From Methanobrevibacter_A sp964547125 (GTDB lineage Archaea > Methanobacteriota > Methanobacteria > Methanobacteriales > Methanobacteriaceae): a stretch of 13,306 nucleotides of DNA. Where the stretch lies: positions 1 to 13,306 of the forward strand of contig CAZJLS010000049.1 in the NCBI GenBank assembly GCA_964547125.1. The letters run 5' to 3'. The notes beneath the pieces are model-generated. The model was not told the DNA's origin, did not search any database, and saw nothing but the letters and a program-made list of their open reading frames with translations. This document shows positions 7,037-13,306 of this stretch, one piece after another. Position numbers and translations under genes: made by a program. The first letter of the stretch is position 1. Each line of letters starts with the position of its first letter.

Positions 7037-7990
7037 TTATAATTTTCTATTTAATTTAATCATAATATTTAATTTATCTTTAACCATAGGCAATGGTATT
7101 TTCTTTAATCCACAATCAGGGTCAAGTATTAAATCCTGACTGCCCATTATATCTATTCCTCTTTTTATTAATTTTTCAACTTCTTCCTCATTATCAAGTT
7201 TTCTTGATGCTGAATTTATACAGCCAAAACCAATTTTTTTACCATTTAAATATTCTCTATTATCTTCTAAAGTTCTGATATTACTATTATTTCCTGCAAA
7301 TTCAAAATCTAATATGTCTACATTGAATTTTGCTAAGTTTTTAAATACTTTTGAAATGTCACCACAAACATGCATTGCAGTTGGTATTTTTATATCTTTA
7401 GTTATTATGTTTATTGCTTTTTGAGCTGTTTCTAAGTTTACTATGCCTGTTGAGAGGAATGGTTCATCTATTTGTATATATTTACATCCTGTTTTTTCCA
7501 GTGCTTTCGCTTCATGTTTTATTGCATGTGCATAGTCTATTATTGCTTTATCTTTGTTTTTGTAAAATGATTCTATATGTGAACTGTATATTATTGTTGA
7601 TGGGCCGGTTATTATTCCTTTTACCCCTTTATTTTCTATTTCTTCTTTTGATAAGTTTGATTCATTTATTAATTCATTTAATTTTTTTTGAGCTATTTTA
7701 ACATCTTTTACTGTTATTTCTTTTGATGGTTTTTTGATTTTACTAGTTATGAATGATGAATTATTTTTATATGTAAATCCAGGAATATGTTTTACAAATA
7801 ATCCTACCATATCTCCTCGGACTTGTCCTTCGGTTATAATGTCTATTCCTAATTCGAATTGTAATTCAACAATTTCTTCTATTGCTTTTTTATATGAATC
7901 ATATAATCCAAATGCTTTTTTAAATTTATCTGAAATTGTTTGTGGTTTCTGAGCTTCTATTGGGAAGCTTCCAACTACTGTAGTAATCAT
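7037..7990 (-). CDS. metE: Core methionine synthase (methylcobamide:homocysteine methyltransferase)
   Basis: Folate-independent archaeal methionine synthase, the MesA type, comprising only the C-terminal catalytic barrel of MetE. The Methanothermobacter homologue MTH775 uses methylcobalamin in vitro, and the natural donor is thought to be a corrinoid protein. At 317 residues it has no N-terminal folate-binding half. The N-terminus MITTVVGSFP is typical. IQIDEPFLS at residues 172-180 supplies D175/E176 for homocysteine binding. Zinc ligands are H207 and C209 in AMHVCGD and C293 in LDPDCGL, with an acidic residue near 228-230. The ATG at 7988-7990 has no recognisable ribosome-binding site upstream, unlike nearly every other gene here. 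A U7 tract and a TATA-like box precede it, so it may be read from its own leaderless transcript. thyA follows 21 bases after its stop. Confidence 0.94.
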   Translation of the reverse strand: MITTVVGSFPIEAQKPQTISDKFKKAFGLYDSYKKAIEEIVELQFELGIDIITEGQVRGDMVGLFVKHIPGFTYKNNSSFITSKIKKPSKEITVKDVKIAQKKLNELINESNLSKEEIENKGVKGIITGPSTIIYSSHIESFYKNKDKAIIDYAHAIKHEAKALEKTGCKYIQIDEPFLSTGIVNLETAQKAINIITKDIKIPTAMHVCGDISKVFKNLAKFNVDILDFEFAGNNSNIRTLEDNREYLNGKKIGFGCINSASRKLDNEEEVEKLIKRGIDIMGSQDLILDPDCGLKKIPLPMVKDKLNIMIKLNRKL

Positions 7991-8011
7991 AATTATTAAA
8001 AATAAGTTAAT

Positions 8012-8019
8012 TGTATTTA
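8012..8019 (-). promoter_or_regulatory. Possible TATA box giving a leaderless metE transcript
   Basis: On the minus strand TAAATACA is centred about 25-26 bases before the metE ATG, the usual distance from an archaeal TATA box to the transcription start. No Shine-Dalgarno sequence exists between it and the ATG. The match to the TATA consensus is only moderate. Confidence 0.3.
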
Positions 8020-8024
8020 GTAAG

Positions 8025-8031
8025 AAAAAAA
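8025..8031 (-). terminator. U7 tract after the DUF1894 gene
   Basis: Seven consecutive T residues on the minus strand begin 3 bases after the DUF1894 stop codon. Euryarchaeal RNA polymerase terminates at such tracts, so at least partial termination before metE is plausible. Confidence 0.35.
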
Positions 8032-8034
8032 TTA

Positions 8035-8355
8035 TTATTTTTTTCTTGGTTTATTGTTTCGTAATTTTCTTATTTCATCAATATCGTTTTTTTCAACTGG
8101 TAATTCTATTGCTGCGGTTCCATGACATGGTTTTGTGTATGTTATAACAACCGTGCCTTTATCTTCATTAATACCTACTGGTATTGGAGGTATTCCGATA
8201 ATACGAACTCCTAAGATTTTATCTCCAGGCTTAACATGGATTACTTCTTTAGAATTTTCATTTATTAATTTTTTAGCTTCTTTAAATGATATTTTTGATG
8301 CAAAAACTTTATAATCATCAGATTGTTGAAGATAAGTATCTAAACAAAAAGACAT
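8035..8355 (-). CDS. DUF1894 family protein, unknown function
   Basis: A 106-residue soluble protein resembling the DUF1894 family of methanogens (I recall MTH776 as the Methanothermobacter member). Visible features are a mixed helical N-terminus, KPGDKILGVRIIGIPPIPVG at residues 42-61 with a PPIP turn, and VVITYTKPCHGTAAIELP at 69-86 holding a conserved-looking C77-H78. The C-terminus is basic (NNKPRKK). No membrane segment or catalytic motif is evident. The ATG at 8353-8355 lies 8 bases after the DUF1890 stop. GGAG at 8369-8372, inside the preceding gene's end, is 13 bases away, and AGG at 8357-8359 is very close, so translational coupling is likely. Its position between DUF1890 and metE suggests a C1-related role, which is inference. 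Confidence 0.85.
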   Translation of the reverse strand: MSFCLDTYLQQSDDYKVFASKISFKEAKKLINENSKEVIHVKPGDKILGVRIIGIPPIPVGINEDKGTVVITYTKPCHGTAAIELPVEKNDIDEIRKLRNNKPRKK

Positions 8356-8363
8356 AACCTAAT

Positions 8364-8825
8364 CTATTCTCCTAATTTTTCAATATATTTATCAATTTTA
8401 ACTCTAAGTGGGGTTGGGTTATGGTAAGCTCGAGCAGCAATAATATTTGAGTCTGTTGATTCTTCAACTTGATTTATGAAATCATTTACAAGAGTTTCTT
8501 CTTTTTGGAATATGACTGCTACTGATTCTGTATTCATCATATGATAATATGTTACATAGTATTGTACTGCTGCATCTTTATGGATGATTCCAACAAGTAA
8601 ATCAAATTCAGTGTCTTCCAATTTATTGATAAATGAATCTATATTGACCATTTTGTCAGTATATTGTTTTTCAGGATCTGATACTTTTAATAGTTTTGAT
8701 GCTGCAGGGTTAGCTGAAATTGTAACTTCATAACCTGCTTGTTTTAATTTATAAGATGTGTAAACTGTAATAGCTGTCTGTGCAGGTGCTTCAGGACAAC
8801 CAATTAGTAATAATGCTTTTTTCAT
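8364..8825 (-). CDS. DUF1890 family protein (MTH777-like), unknown function
   Basis: A 153-residue alpha/beta protein resembling Methanothermobacter MTH777, which has a crystal structure (PDB 1KJN, from memory) but no assigned function. Landmarks are KKALLLIGCPEAPAQTAI from residue 2 (beta strand then a GCPEAP loop), YKLKQAGYEVTISANPAA at 25-42, DPEKQYTD at 50-57 and ARAYHNPTPLRVKID at 131-145. The frame stays open upstream to 8891, adding 22 residues. I reject that extension because ATG 8823-8825 starts exactly where the family does and has GAGGT at 8831-8835, 5 bases away, while the longer version would overlap the preceding gene. It is followed 8 bases later by DUF1894. A U10 tract lies just upstream. 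The Rossmann-like layout would allow nucleotide or cofactor binding, but no ligand motif is recognised. Confidence 0.9.
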   Translation of the reverse strand: MKKALLLIGCPEAPAQTAITVYTSYKLKQAGYEVTISANPAASKLLKVSDPEKQYTDKMVNIDSFINKLEDTEFDLLVGIIHKDAAVQYYVTYYHMMNTESVAVIFQKEETLVNDFINQVEESTDSNIIAARAYHNPTPLRVKIDKYIEKLGE

Positions 8826-8840
8826 AATAAACCTCACAAT

Positions 8841-8850
8841 AAAAAAAAAA
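8841..8850 (-). terminator. U10 tract between membrane-protein gene and DUF1890 gene
   Basis: Ten T residues in a row on the minus strand lie 12 bases after the stop of the 8863-9945 gene and just before the DUF1890 ribosome-binding site. It is the longest T run in the leftward block and could cause full or partial termination. Any separate DUF1890 promoter would have to sit in the end of the preceding gene. Confidence 0.4.
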
Positions 8851-8862
8851 TATTTTAAAAAA

Positions 8863-9945
8863 TTAATCCGACCTTTTAAGCGATACTGCATGTCCCCAAA
8901 CTAAAGCTGCAAGGAATATGAAACATAATAATGCTGTACCATTAATAGTCCGATTAAAAATAAATAAACCAATTAATCCCTGAGTAATAAATGCCGTGAG
9001 CGACCCTATCAATAAAACTTCTTTACCTAAGAATTTTTTATTGTTTTTCTCTCGTTTAGCACGATACATTTGTAAAATTTTCAAACCAACAATGACTGTT
9101 AAAACAACAAATGCTATTAACAATATTAAAGTTAAATAACCGAAATCATATGCATAACCAAATGTACCGGGCAACATATAATCAATAATATCCTTTTTCG
9201 ACACTAATAAACCAAAGAACATTGGGAAAGGTAAACCAAAGAATAAAATAAATTGCATAGGTAAACTAACATATCCATCAGCAAAACCTAAACCTGTAGA
9301 ACCCCAGTATGAAGAGTTTTGGACATGCCCTATAAGATTAGTATTTTGAAGTACCATTTGGATACTTGATAAACTATTCTGTTCAATACGTCCAATACGT
9401 AACATAGGACTGAAAACTTGCATACCTGTTACATTTGCAATTAGTTCTAGCAAACCAAAACTGGCTGCTGCAATTATAAGGAAAATAATAATACGTTTAA
9501 AATTTAAAAAAGATTTGCGTTGGAATGATTCTGAAATAATATAATAACCAATAAACAAACCAATAATCCATAATAACAAGAAGGACCTATGCATTAATCC
9601 TCCAAACACTGTTATTAATAATAATAACAAGTAAACAATACGTTTTAAACCACCAATTTCAACACCTGAACGTTCCATAACTTTTAAAGATGCTAAAGCC
9701 GTGATGATTGCTAACAAAGCCAAAGGCCCAAAAGTATGTGTAAATTCATGCTGTCCAAACGATAAAAATAAAAGTCCAATATCTGCTGCGAAAAGTAACG
9801 TGAACACTATTGATAAAAATAGTGATAAGAAAGTAACAACACTTAAAGATAAAGGCACTAGATTAATAATAAAAACCATACTGGAAAATACTATTAATGC
9901 AATCTCAATAATAAACTGAAAATGATTCTGAGCAATAAAAGCCAT
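8863..9945 (-). CDS. Polytopic membrane protein, unknown function
   Basis: A 360-residue integral membrane protein that I cannot assign to a family. Hydrophobic segments appear at about residues 11-30, 32-62 (likely two), 73-88, 103-118, 121-137, 151-171, 228-248, 268-292, 309-330 and 335-352, so nine to eleven helices. A polar loop at about 172-227 (with QNSSYWGSTGLGFADGY) is the only large non-membrane part. A basic stretch RAKREKNNKK at 295-304 is likely cytoplasmic. The architecture resembles polysaccharide polymerases or transporters, but no diagnostic motif supports either. The ATG at 9943-9945 has AGGT at 9955-9958, 9 bases upstream, and the tRNA-Ala 3' end is only 36 bases upstream. 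The downstream neighbour on the same strand is DUF1890, after a U10 tract. Confidence 0.85.
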   Translation of the reverse strand: MAFIAQNHFQFIIEIALIVFSSMVFIINLVPLSLSVVTFLSLFLSIVFTLLFAADIGLLFLSFGQHEFTHTFGPLALLAIITALASLKVMERSGVEIGGLKRIVYLLLLLITVFGGLMHRSFLLLWIIGLFIGYYIISESFQRKSFLNFKRIIIFLIIAAASFGLLELIANVTGMQVFSPMLRIGRIEQNSLSSIQMVLQNTNLIGHVQNSSYWGSTGLGFADGYVSLPMQFILFFGLPFPMFFGLLVSKKDIIDYMLPGTFGYAYDFGYLTLILLIAFVVLTVIVGLKILQMYRAKREKNNKKFLGKEVLLIGSLTAFITQGLIGLFIFNRTINGTALLCFIFLAALVWGHAVSLKRSD

Positions 9946-9981
9946 AATTTAATTACCTATCCCAAAATTTTTTAAATTAAA

Positions 9982-10054
<73 letters not shown>

Positions 10055-10089
10055 ATAAAAAAAATGTAAATTTAAAAAAATTTTCTAAC

Positions 10090-10097
10090 TATATATA
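10090..10097 (-). promoter_or_regulatory. Candidate TATA box for tRNA-Ala
   Basis: TATATATA, within AATTATATATAGTT on the minus strand, is centred about 39 bases upstream of the mature tRNA 5' end. Initiation about 26 bases downstream would leave a leader of roughly 13 bases for RNase P to remove. The same promoter could serve the genes downstream of the tRNA. Confidence 0.5.
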
Positions 10098-10193
10098 ATT
10101 ATATTATAAAATAATACTTAAAACTTTATGAAAAAAATAATTTTAATAAAAAGAAATGAAATTAAAAGTTGCAAATTACAAGCATAATTTAAT

Positions 10194-10201
10194 AAAAAAA
10201 A
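10194..10201 (-). terminator. U8 tract ending the prs-hypA-hypB-DUF354 run
   Basis: Eight T residues on the minus strand begin 11 bases after the DUF354 stop codon. This suits archaeal U-tract termination and separates the unit from the tRNA-Ala promoter. The remainder of 10055-10212 is AT-rich and shows nothing else I can name. Confidence 0.5.
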
Positions 10202-10212
10202 TAAGAGTTAGT

Positions 10213-11238
10213 TTATTTTTTATTTAAGTCATAAATGTTTTCTACAACTATATTGAATAAATCATCATTTTTTACTGTAACTGGTTTGTGTGGATTTACT
10301 ATGAAGCTTAATGCTTTATGTATAATGTCTTCAACATCATTTGATCTATACATTAAACCTTGATTTATGTAAAATTTATCTACTGATAAACATGTTCCAG
10401 GATAACACGATATTACTGGTGTTTGTAATATTGCTGCTTCACGGTTCATTGTTCCTCCTGCACCAATTACTAAATCTGATTTTTTAATTATACTAGATGT
10501 ATCGACTGGTGTTTTAAGAATAGTTACATTTTCTATTCCTTCAAATATTTTTGCCTGTTCTTTGAAACGAGGAAGTATTAAAATATTTGCATATTCTTTT
10601 AAAACATCCACAATTGGAGATAATACTGATTTTTTACAATCTGCATCTAGATAACTTGCAAGTGAAGGTTCGGGTCGCATAAATATTGTTTTATTTTTAA
10701 CCATATCTAAATTTAAGTCTTCAAAGATGTTTTCATTGTATTTGAATGTTTTGAAGTGCATTAATTCAGAGGTTCCATTATATTGTAAAATTTTATTTGG
10801 ATCTGCACCGTATTGCATTAGTTTCCAAATATCTATTATTTTTGGTGCGATTATACGTGAACATAATGGTAAAGTTAGTTTATTTGCTGCTACCGCATGT
10901 TCATTATCTAGAACATATAAACTTGGTATTCCAAGTCCAAAACTTATTCTTGGAAGTTCAATACTGTGTTTAGATACTGCTACATCGATTTTTTCCCCTG
11001 ATATTATATCTACAAGGTCTGTTACTCTTTTTGTACTTTCTTTTAGTTTTTCTTCTAAACTCACACCATGTTTTCCAACACTTGTGAATTCAATATTATA
11101 CATATCAAGGAGTTTATGAATATCTCCAAATTGACGAGTAGTTACAAGAACATCTTCTCCTTCATCTTGTAAGTGTTTTATAACATCTTTAAAGAATCTT
11201 ACATGTGGAGCATTTGATATATCAATCCAAACTTTCAT
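10213..11238 (-). CDS. DUF354 family protein (glycosyltransferase-like fold)
   Basis: A 341-residue protein of the archaeal/bacterial DUF354 family, related in fold to UDP-N-acetylglucosamine 2-epimerases and GT-B glycosyltransferases. The N-terminus MKVWIDISNAPHVRFFKDVI with the downstream VLVTTR strand is diagnostic. The C-terminal half has SDLVIGAGGTMNREAAILQ at about residues 254-272, the nucleotide-sugar-type G-rich loop, then TPVISCYPGT at 273-282. No signal peptide or membrane segment is present. Substrate and product are unknown. The ATG at 11236-11238 has a strong AGGAGGGT site at 11244-11251, 5 bases upstream. It begins 34 bases after hypB and is the last gene of the run. Nothing in the sequence ties it to nickel metabolism. 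Confidence 0.88.
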   Translation of the reverse strand: MKVWIDISNAPHVRFFKDVIKHLQDEGEDVLVTTRQFGDIHKLLDMYNIEFTSVGKHGVSLEEKLKESTKRVTDLVDIISGEKIDVAVSKHSIELPRISFGLGIPSLYVLDNEHAVAANKLTLPLCSRIIAPKIIDIWKLMQYGADPNKILQYNGTSELMHFKTFKYNENIFEDLNLDMVKNKTIFMRPEPSLASYLDADCKKSVLSPIVDVLKEYANILILPRFKEQAKIFEGIENVTILKTPVDTSSIIKKSDLVIGAGGTMNREAAILQTPVISCYPGTCLSVDKFYINQGLMYRSNDVEDIIHKALSFIVNPHKPVTVKNDDLFNIVVENIYDLNKK

Positions 11239-11272
11239 ATTAAACCCTCCTTAAAAATTTTAATAATTTTTT

Positions 11273-11929
11273 TTATATTTTTTCACTGAAATTTTTAATA
11301 GTGTCAATTACTTCTTTTAATCCTTTTCCTTCTTTAAGGCTTGTTGCAATTATTGTTGCATCTGGATTTAATTTTTTAGCATCATTAACCATTTTATCAA
11401 CATCTGCACCTACGGCATCTGCAATGTCTACTTTGTTAATTATAATTAAATCTGATGTTTGGAAGATTAATGGGTGTTTTTCAACAGTATCATCTCCTTC
11501 AGTAACACTTACAACAACTACACGCATATGTGAACCTAAAGCAAAATCAACAGGACAAATTAAGTTTCCCACATTTTCTATAATTAACCAGTCAATATCT
11601 TCTAATGGCATGTCTTCTAGTGAGTGTTCAACAAGATGTGCATCTAAGTGACATTCCTTACCAGTGTTCATACCTACAACTGGAGCATTATGTTTTTTAA
11701 TACGTTTTGCATCAAATTTACTTATAACATCTCCAGCAATAACACCAACACGTTCATCTACAGTGTCAATAATATCCTCAATAAGTGTGGTTTTACCAGA
11801 ACCTATAGCTCCAACAAAATCAACACAAAATACATTATTATCTTCTAATAATTTTTTATTTTTTTCAGCTAAAGCATCATTTGCTTTCATTATATTTTCT
11901 TGAACTTCAATACTTGCAACATTATGCAT
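11273..11929 (-). CDS. hypB: Hydrogenase maturation GTPase HypB
   Basis: Cytoplasmic SIMIBI-class GTPase that, with HypA, inserts nickel into [NiFe]-hydrogenase precursors. The 218-residue length matches archaeal HypB. Walker A GAIGSGKT is at residues 40-47, EGDD at 144-147, and the guanine-specificity motif NKVD at 165-168. C93-H94 in GKECHLDAH and C125 in NLICPVDF correspond to the metal ligands at the HypB dimer interface. There is no His-rich or CxxCGC N-terminal nickel-binding extension, as is usual in archaea. The ATG at 11927-11929 has GGTGAT at 11935-11940, which pairs with the 5' part of the anti-Shine-Dalgarno. It follows hypA by 27 bases. Confidence 0.97.
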   Translation of the reverse strand: MHNVASIEVQENIMKANDALAEKNKKLLEDNNVFCVDFVGAIGSGKTTLIEDIIDTVDERVGVIAGDVISKFDAKRIKKHNAPVVGMNTGKECHLDAHLVEHSLEDMPLEDIDWLIIENVGNLICPVDFALGSHMRVVVVSVTEGDDTVEKHPLIFQTSDLIIINKVDIADAVGADVDKMVNDAKKLNPDATIIATSLKEGKGLKEVIDTIKNFSEKI

Positions 11930-11956
11930 TAAAAATCACCTTCAATTATTATTTTT

Positions 11957-12331
11957 TTATTTATCTTCTTGTTCAATCATAATTTTTTTAACAATAATAT
12001 CTCTACCATTTAAAACATTAATCCGTGGAGTATCACATTTAGGACAACGTATAATTGGAGCATAATGATCTAAACCATCAATATCAACATTACCATGATA
12101 GTCACATTCCTTACATTCAATTTCAACAGGAATCTCATTAACAATAAACTCAGCATTCTCAGCAATAGAATCTTCCTTAATAACACCTAAAAGAAAATTT
12201 AACTGCTCAGGATTGATCATAGCCAAATGACCAACCTCAACAACAACTTTAGTAACTTCAATAGCATTATTCTCAGTTGCCGTATCCATCACAGTCTTAA
12301 AAATACCTTGAGCCATAGATAATTCATGCAT
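11957..12331 (-). CDS. hypA: Hydrogenase nickel-insertion protein HypA
   Basis: Nickel metallochaperone that works with HypB during [NiFe]-hydrogenase maturation. In 124 residues it starts with MHELSMAQGI; the N-terminal amine and H2 bind nickel in characterised homologues. The zinc domain uses two CxxC pairs, C73/C76 and C96/C99, separated by a 19-residue loop. NGRDIIVKKI at 108-117 stands in for the usual GxEl segment. The ATG at 12329-12331 has GGGGAG at 12342-12347, which straddles the prs stop codon. Only 7 bases separate the prs stop from this start, so coupling with prs is very likely. hypB follows on the same strand. Confidence 0.96.
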   Translation of the reverse strand: MHELSMAQGIFKTVMDTATENNAIEVTKVVVEVGHLAMINPEQLNFLLGVIKEDSIAENAEFIVNEIPVEIECKECDYHGNVDIDGLDHYAPIIRCPKCDTPRINVLNGRDIIVKKIMIEQEDK

Positions 12332-12338
12332 ATTATAC

Positions 12339-13217
12339 TTACTCCCCTTTCAAAGCAGATGCAATAATACCTGCAACACTAATAGAACTAACATCAGATT
12401 TAATAGTATCAGTACCAGCCAAATCACAAGCACCCGCAGCATAAATCTTCAAAACAGCATCATTAACAAGAGTTGGATGAACACAACAAACACTAACATC
12501 ACGAGCACCATTATCCTTCAAAATACCAATAGCATTAACAATAGTACCCCCAGTAGCAATAATATCATCAACAACAACTGCAGACTTACCATTCACTTGA
12601 CGAATACCCTCTTCAGAAGCAATTTTAGTCTCCACCTTATCAGGACCTAAACGAACTTTACTTAAATAAGTAAAATCACAATCCAAAATACTAGCAATCT
12701 CTTCAGCAAAACCTAAAGCACCTTTATCAGGAGCCACAATAACCGGATCACTAATATTATCCCCAATATACTCTGCAATAGCAGGCATAGCAGACAAATT
12801 ACGAGCAGAAATACTGAAAAAATCCCTCACACTATCTTCATGCAAATTAATACTAATAAACTCATCAGCACCTGCATCAACAATCAACTCAGAAACAAAT
12901 CTAGCAGAAATACACTCACCAGGATTAAATCTAAGTTCCTGTCTCGCATAACCCATATAAGGCACAACCACCTTCACCGAATTAGCATTTAAACTTTTCA
13001 AATTCTTAATTAAAAATAATAACTCTACAAAATGTTCATCCTGTGGAAAACTAGTGGACTGAACAACTATAACATCTTCATTCTCCACATCACCTTTAAC
13101 TCTAAGATAACGCTCACCATCTGGAAATTTCTTAGTCTCCAACGGACAAAACACACAATCTAACTCTTGTGCAACCTTAGCAGCTAAACTCTGAGATGCA
13201 GAACCGCCTATAATCAA
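12339..13217 (-). CDS. prs: Ribose-phosphate pyrophosphokinase
   Basis: Converts ribose 5-phosphate and ATP to PRPP for purines, pyrimidines, histidine, tryptophan and methanopterin-type cofactors. From TTG at 13215-13217 the product is 292 residues, beginning MIIGGSASQSLAAK, which aligns with archaeal Prs N-termini such as that of Methanocaldococcus. TKKFPDGERYLRV is at 28-40, YARQ at 90-93, RFNPGE at 96-101, the flexible catalytic loop SKVRLGP at 186-192, and the PRPP-binding signature VVVDDIIATGGT at 214-225. Upstream in-frame TTG 13232 and GTG 13229 are possible starts, but GGTGAT at 13225-13230 spans them and lies 7 bases from TTG 13217, so I take it as the ribosome-binding site. It heads the run with hypA 7 bases downstream. 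Codons are strongly T-ending, unlike yjbQ and pheT. Confidence 0.94.
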   Translation of the reverse strand: MIIGGSASQSLAAKVAQELDCVFCPLETKKFPDGERYLRVKGDVENEDVIVVQSTSFPQDEHFVELLFLIKNLKSLNANSVKVVVPYMGYARQELRFNPGECISARFVSELIVDAGADEFISINLHEDSVRDFFSISARNLSAMPAIAEYIGDNISDPVIVAPDKGALGFAEEIASILDCDFTYLSKVRLGPDKVETKIASEEGIRQVNGKSAVVVDDIIATGGTIVNAIGILKDNGARDVSVCCVHPTLVNDAVLKIYAAGACDLAGTDTIKSDVSSISVAGIIASALKGE

Positions 13218-13224
13218 AATTTCT

Positions 13225-13230
13225 ATCACC
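13225..13230 (-). promoter_or_regulatory. Ribosome-binding site deciding the prs start
   Basis: GGTGAT on the minus strand matches part of the full archaeal Shine-Dalgarno GGAGGTGATC and sits 7 bases before TTG 13217. It overlaps the GTG at 13227-13229, so that codon is probably part of the site rather than the start. Confidence 0.6.
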
Positions 13231-13252
13231 AAAAAAATAAATATTATAAATT

Positions 13253-13264
13253 AATATTATAAAC
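13253..13264 (-). promoter_or_regulatory. Candidate TATA box for the prs-hypA-hypB-DUF354 unit
   Basis: GTTTATAATATT on the minus strand lies about 26 bases above position 13233, which would give a leader of about 16 bases including the GGTGAT site. Other TATA-like words are nearby in this AT-rich stretch, so the choice is uncertain. The rest of 13233-13306 shows no other feature. Confidence 0.3.
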
Positions 13265-13306
13265 ATCTTTATAGAATTAATATTTAATAAAATTTTACAA
13301 AGTAAT

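Noticed and set aside
7093..7952. Plus-strand open frames of 61-95 codons opposite metE
   Set aside because: Shadows of metE, which has all its expected motifs on the minus strand; no ribosome-binding site or family signal.
8826..8891. A 22-residue N-terminal extension of the DUF1890 protein
   Set aside because: The extension overlaps the end of the upstream gene, covers a T10 run, and lacks a ribosome-binding site. ATG 8825 has GAGGT and matches the family N-terminus.
10727..11119. A 130-codon plus-strand open frame opposite the DUF354 gene
   Set aside because: Entirely antisense to a recognisable DUF354 coding region and without family features.

Overview
The window looks like a chromosomal segment of a very AT-rich hydrogenotrophic methanogen of the order Methanobacteriales, most like Methanosphaera or a low-GC Methanobrevibacter. 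The pointers are a methenyl-tetrahydromethanopterin cyclohydrolase, a methanogen-type thymidylate synthase, the short archaeal core methionine synthase, the DUF1890/DUF1894 pair known from Methanothermobacter, archaeal HypA/HypB, archaeal-length PheT and Prs, a tRNA without an encoded CCA end, and TATA-like boxes with U-tracts rather than bacterial promoters. Genus-level placement is inference; no database was searched.

Layout from left to right. The N-terminal 644 codons of valS run leftward off the window edge. An AT-only divergent promoter region separates it from a rightward pair: a small histidine-rich membrane protein and pheT. pheT collides tail to tail, with a 6-base overlap, with a leftward cysteine-rich CGAxxG-family gene. 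Everything from there to the right edge is leftward. Next comes a YjbQ/UPF0047 gene broken by one extra A in a run of eight. Then follows a one-carbon block read as (unknown membrane protein)-DUF1890-DUF1894-metE-thyA-mch, headed by a tRNA-Ala(GGC) gene lying only 36 bases upstream of the membrane-protein start. The right part is a compact run prs-hypA-hypB-DUF354.

Functional themes. valS, pheT and tRNA-Ala serve translation. mch (methanogenic C1 carrier), thyA (dTMP) and metE (methionine) all handle one-carbon units, which makes the two uncharacterised DUF proteins beside them good candidates for C1 or methyl-transfer accessory roles. HypA and HypB deliver nickel to the [NiFe]-hydrogenases that power methanogenesis. 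Prs makes PRPP for nucleotides and, in methanogens, for methanopterin-type cofactors.

The points most worth checking are the homopolymer frameshift in yjbQ, the tRNA placed as a possible mRNA leader, the DUF1890/DUF1894 context, the possible leaderless metE, and the likely misplaced start of prs. No mobile element, CRISPR array or clear foreign insertion was seen. No gene-free stretch exceeds 300 bases; the longest is about 240 bases, between the yjbQ start and the mch stop.
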